A stretch of DNA of 64,000 nt from Ecdyonurus torrentis (Eukaryota > Arthropoda > Insecta > Ephemeroptera > Heptageniidae): positions 39,726,014 through 39,790,013 of the forward strand of contig OX439131.1 in the NCBI GenBank assembly GCA_949318235.1. Direction: 5' to 3'. Positions within the stretch are counted from its first letter, which is position 1; the number at the start of each line of letters is the position of its first letter. Below the pieces are notes generated by a model. The model was not told the DNA's origin. It searched no databases and saw only the letters and a list, made by a program, of their open reading frames with translations. The position numbers and the translations under genes are program-made. Positions 62,408 to 64,000 of the stretch are shown here, piece by piece.

Positions 62408-64000
62408 AGTCACTATTGGAAATCCTCCAACTCATTAAGTTTACGTAGTGACCAAAAAACAATTATATGTCATAAATATTAACAAAGATAAACTTTAAAT
62501 TCACTAACAATGAGAAAACAATTAATAACATAATTAGAATTGTTATTTATTTTATTCACGAAAATATTTTTTTCAAAGTATTTTGAGTTTCTTATCGTCC
62601 TAACAATCTAATAGTTTCTTTAAAAACAATGTTATGCAAAATAACATTTCTTTGAGACGTTACTTACTAATTTTGTAATTAAAAAACTTTAAACTTTTAT
62701 TTTTGCTCTAAAGTACCATTGAATTTTTTTTTATCGTAAATAAATGAAGAAAATTGAATGCTATGTTTTTTCGTGTTTTTTTTTCTTTGGATTTAAAGAA
62801 GAAAAAAAGTTATACATGTTAGGCTTATTTATTTAAGCAGTAGAGATTGTTTATACTCTTTAAAAGATTTATGGTTTGTATCATTGTTGTTATATATATT
62901 TTTATTCTCAACATTTTTTATGTTAGATTTCCCACACGTTTAGATAAGAGTTTGCGTAAACAATGTCAGCCTTGTTGTATAGGCAACCCGGGCAATAGAT
63001 ATACCACAACGGTTGCATAGCTTTTAGGATACTTTTCACAAGAGTAAAAACAATAATAACACATTTCGCATCGAAACAGGGATTTTTACACTGTTCAAAA
63101 ATAAAATATGTAATAAATTAATGGATTTGTTTTATGCGTGTTATAATAAAAAAAAAATGTTGTATTACAAAATGTTGATGCACGTTGAAGTTAGACCCGC
63201 AGTAAATAATACTGTATGTGTATAGTTTATATATTTTTAATAAAAACAATTCAAAAATTTACTAACATTATTATTTATTAGTATTACTAATCATTAATGT
63301 GTAAAAATTCTAATTAGTTTTATAAAATTAAGAATAATTGTATTTTACATATTTTAATTAAAAATAATTGCAAGATAGTAATTATACTATAAAGTATTGT
63401 TAAGATTTTACAAATTCATTTAACGTAGCACGTAAGTAGATTTAAATTTAATTTTAAGACATAAGAACTTGATAATATATATAAGTGGTTGTTGCTTTTG
63501 TTTTATTTAACAAATTTGTGTGAAATGTGATGCTTTTAGCACTTGTAATTTGAATTTCAAGACACGCAAAAAGTAAAATATATATAAGTAAGTGAGGTGT
63601 TGAGTTTGCAAAAGAAGAGAATTAAAAACCTCATTCTCTGTACCCAAAACCACTTTTACAAGATTTCATTTCACAATAAAAATAAGATGAATACTCCAGA
63701 GCATTTTTTTGTATGCTTTATCACTCTTTTTTAATGTAATACTATCATTACTTTGCACATTTTATTTTTAGCTACACTATTATCAAGTTACATTAACTAG
63801 AAGTGATTTTTTCTTTAACATTTGATACTCTGCTATAATGTCTGCAAGCGTTTAAACAAAAAGTAATTCTTTGAACTGTTACTGGAATTGTTAATATAAA
63901 TTTCAGAAATTACTAATGTACTTTTTTTTTTTAATGGAACAAAATTTAATTCGGTAATGTATCCTTTTTTGTATCAAAAAGTAAAATTCAATTTTATCAC
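62406..64000. other. AT-rich spacer
   Basis: No gene seen. 62930-63080 is of more mixed composition (with CAACCCGGGCAATAG) but has no recognisable motif. Confidence 0.5.

Overview
The window looks like non-coding nuclear DNA from an AT-rich animal genome, most likely an invertebrate. It is roughly three quarters A+T by eye. It is packed with very long dinucleotide arrays ((TA)n, (CA)n, (GA/CT)n, often 60-220 bp), long poly(A)/poly(T) runs, short palindromic DNA transposons and 3' tails of retroelements. I see no bacterial gene organisation, no rRNA, no tRNA I can fold, and no CRISPR array. The exact lineage cannot be fixed from this sequence.

No intact protein-coding gene is supported. Almost every open frame over 60 codons is either a translated microsatellite or falls within the length expected by chance at this base composition. 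The one convincing coding segment is a 72-residue 3'-terminal exon-like piece at 44447-44663. It ends in a coiled coil and is followed by a poly(A) signal and 31 genomic A's. The whole package sits between the inverted arms of a TTAA-flanked transposon (44140-44980). A weaker coding-like remnant lies at 61215-61394.

Mobile elements in order: a TTAA element at 522-845; a 2.06-kb near-perfect palindrome at 3973-6029 embedded in (TA)n; a foldback element at 7908-8994 with mirrored arrays of a 33-bp repeat; a hAT-like MITE at 10626-11234 carrying a TTAA-flanked MITE inside its left end; a MITE at 12993-13355 interrupted by a retroelement tail; a TTAA element at 14067-14464; another at 18215-18543; a palindromic element at 19840-20277 inserted in a dispersed repeat whose uninterrupted paralogue is at 17532-17592; a MITE at 25184-25608 with a retro-derived insert; a TTAA element at 40506-40840; the exon-carrying element at 44140-44980; a hairpin at 47681-47812; a TTAA element at 53441-53770; and a hairpin at 59930-60073.

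The palindrome TGACGTCA (the CRE/ATF core) recurs nine times, seven of them inside the palindromic elements. The remaining sequence is AT-rich spacer with a few higher-complexity islands (1733-1990, 9330-9540, 26510-26700, 33321-33420, 38440-38680, 54440-54560). Several of these adjoin (GA/CT)n tracts and could be regulatory, but nothing in the sequence proves it. The window is best read as an intergenic or intronic stretch shaped by repeated MITE insertion and microsatellite expansion.
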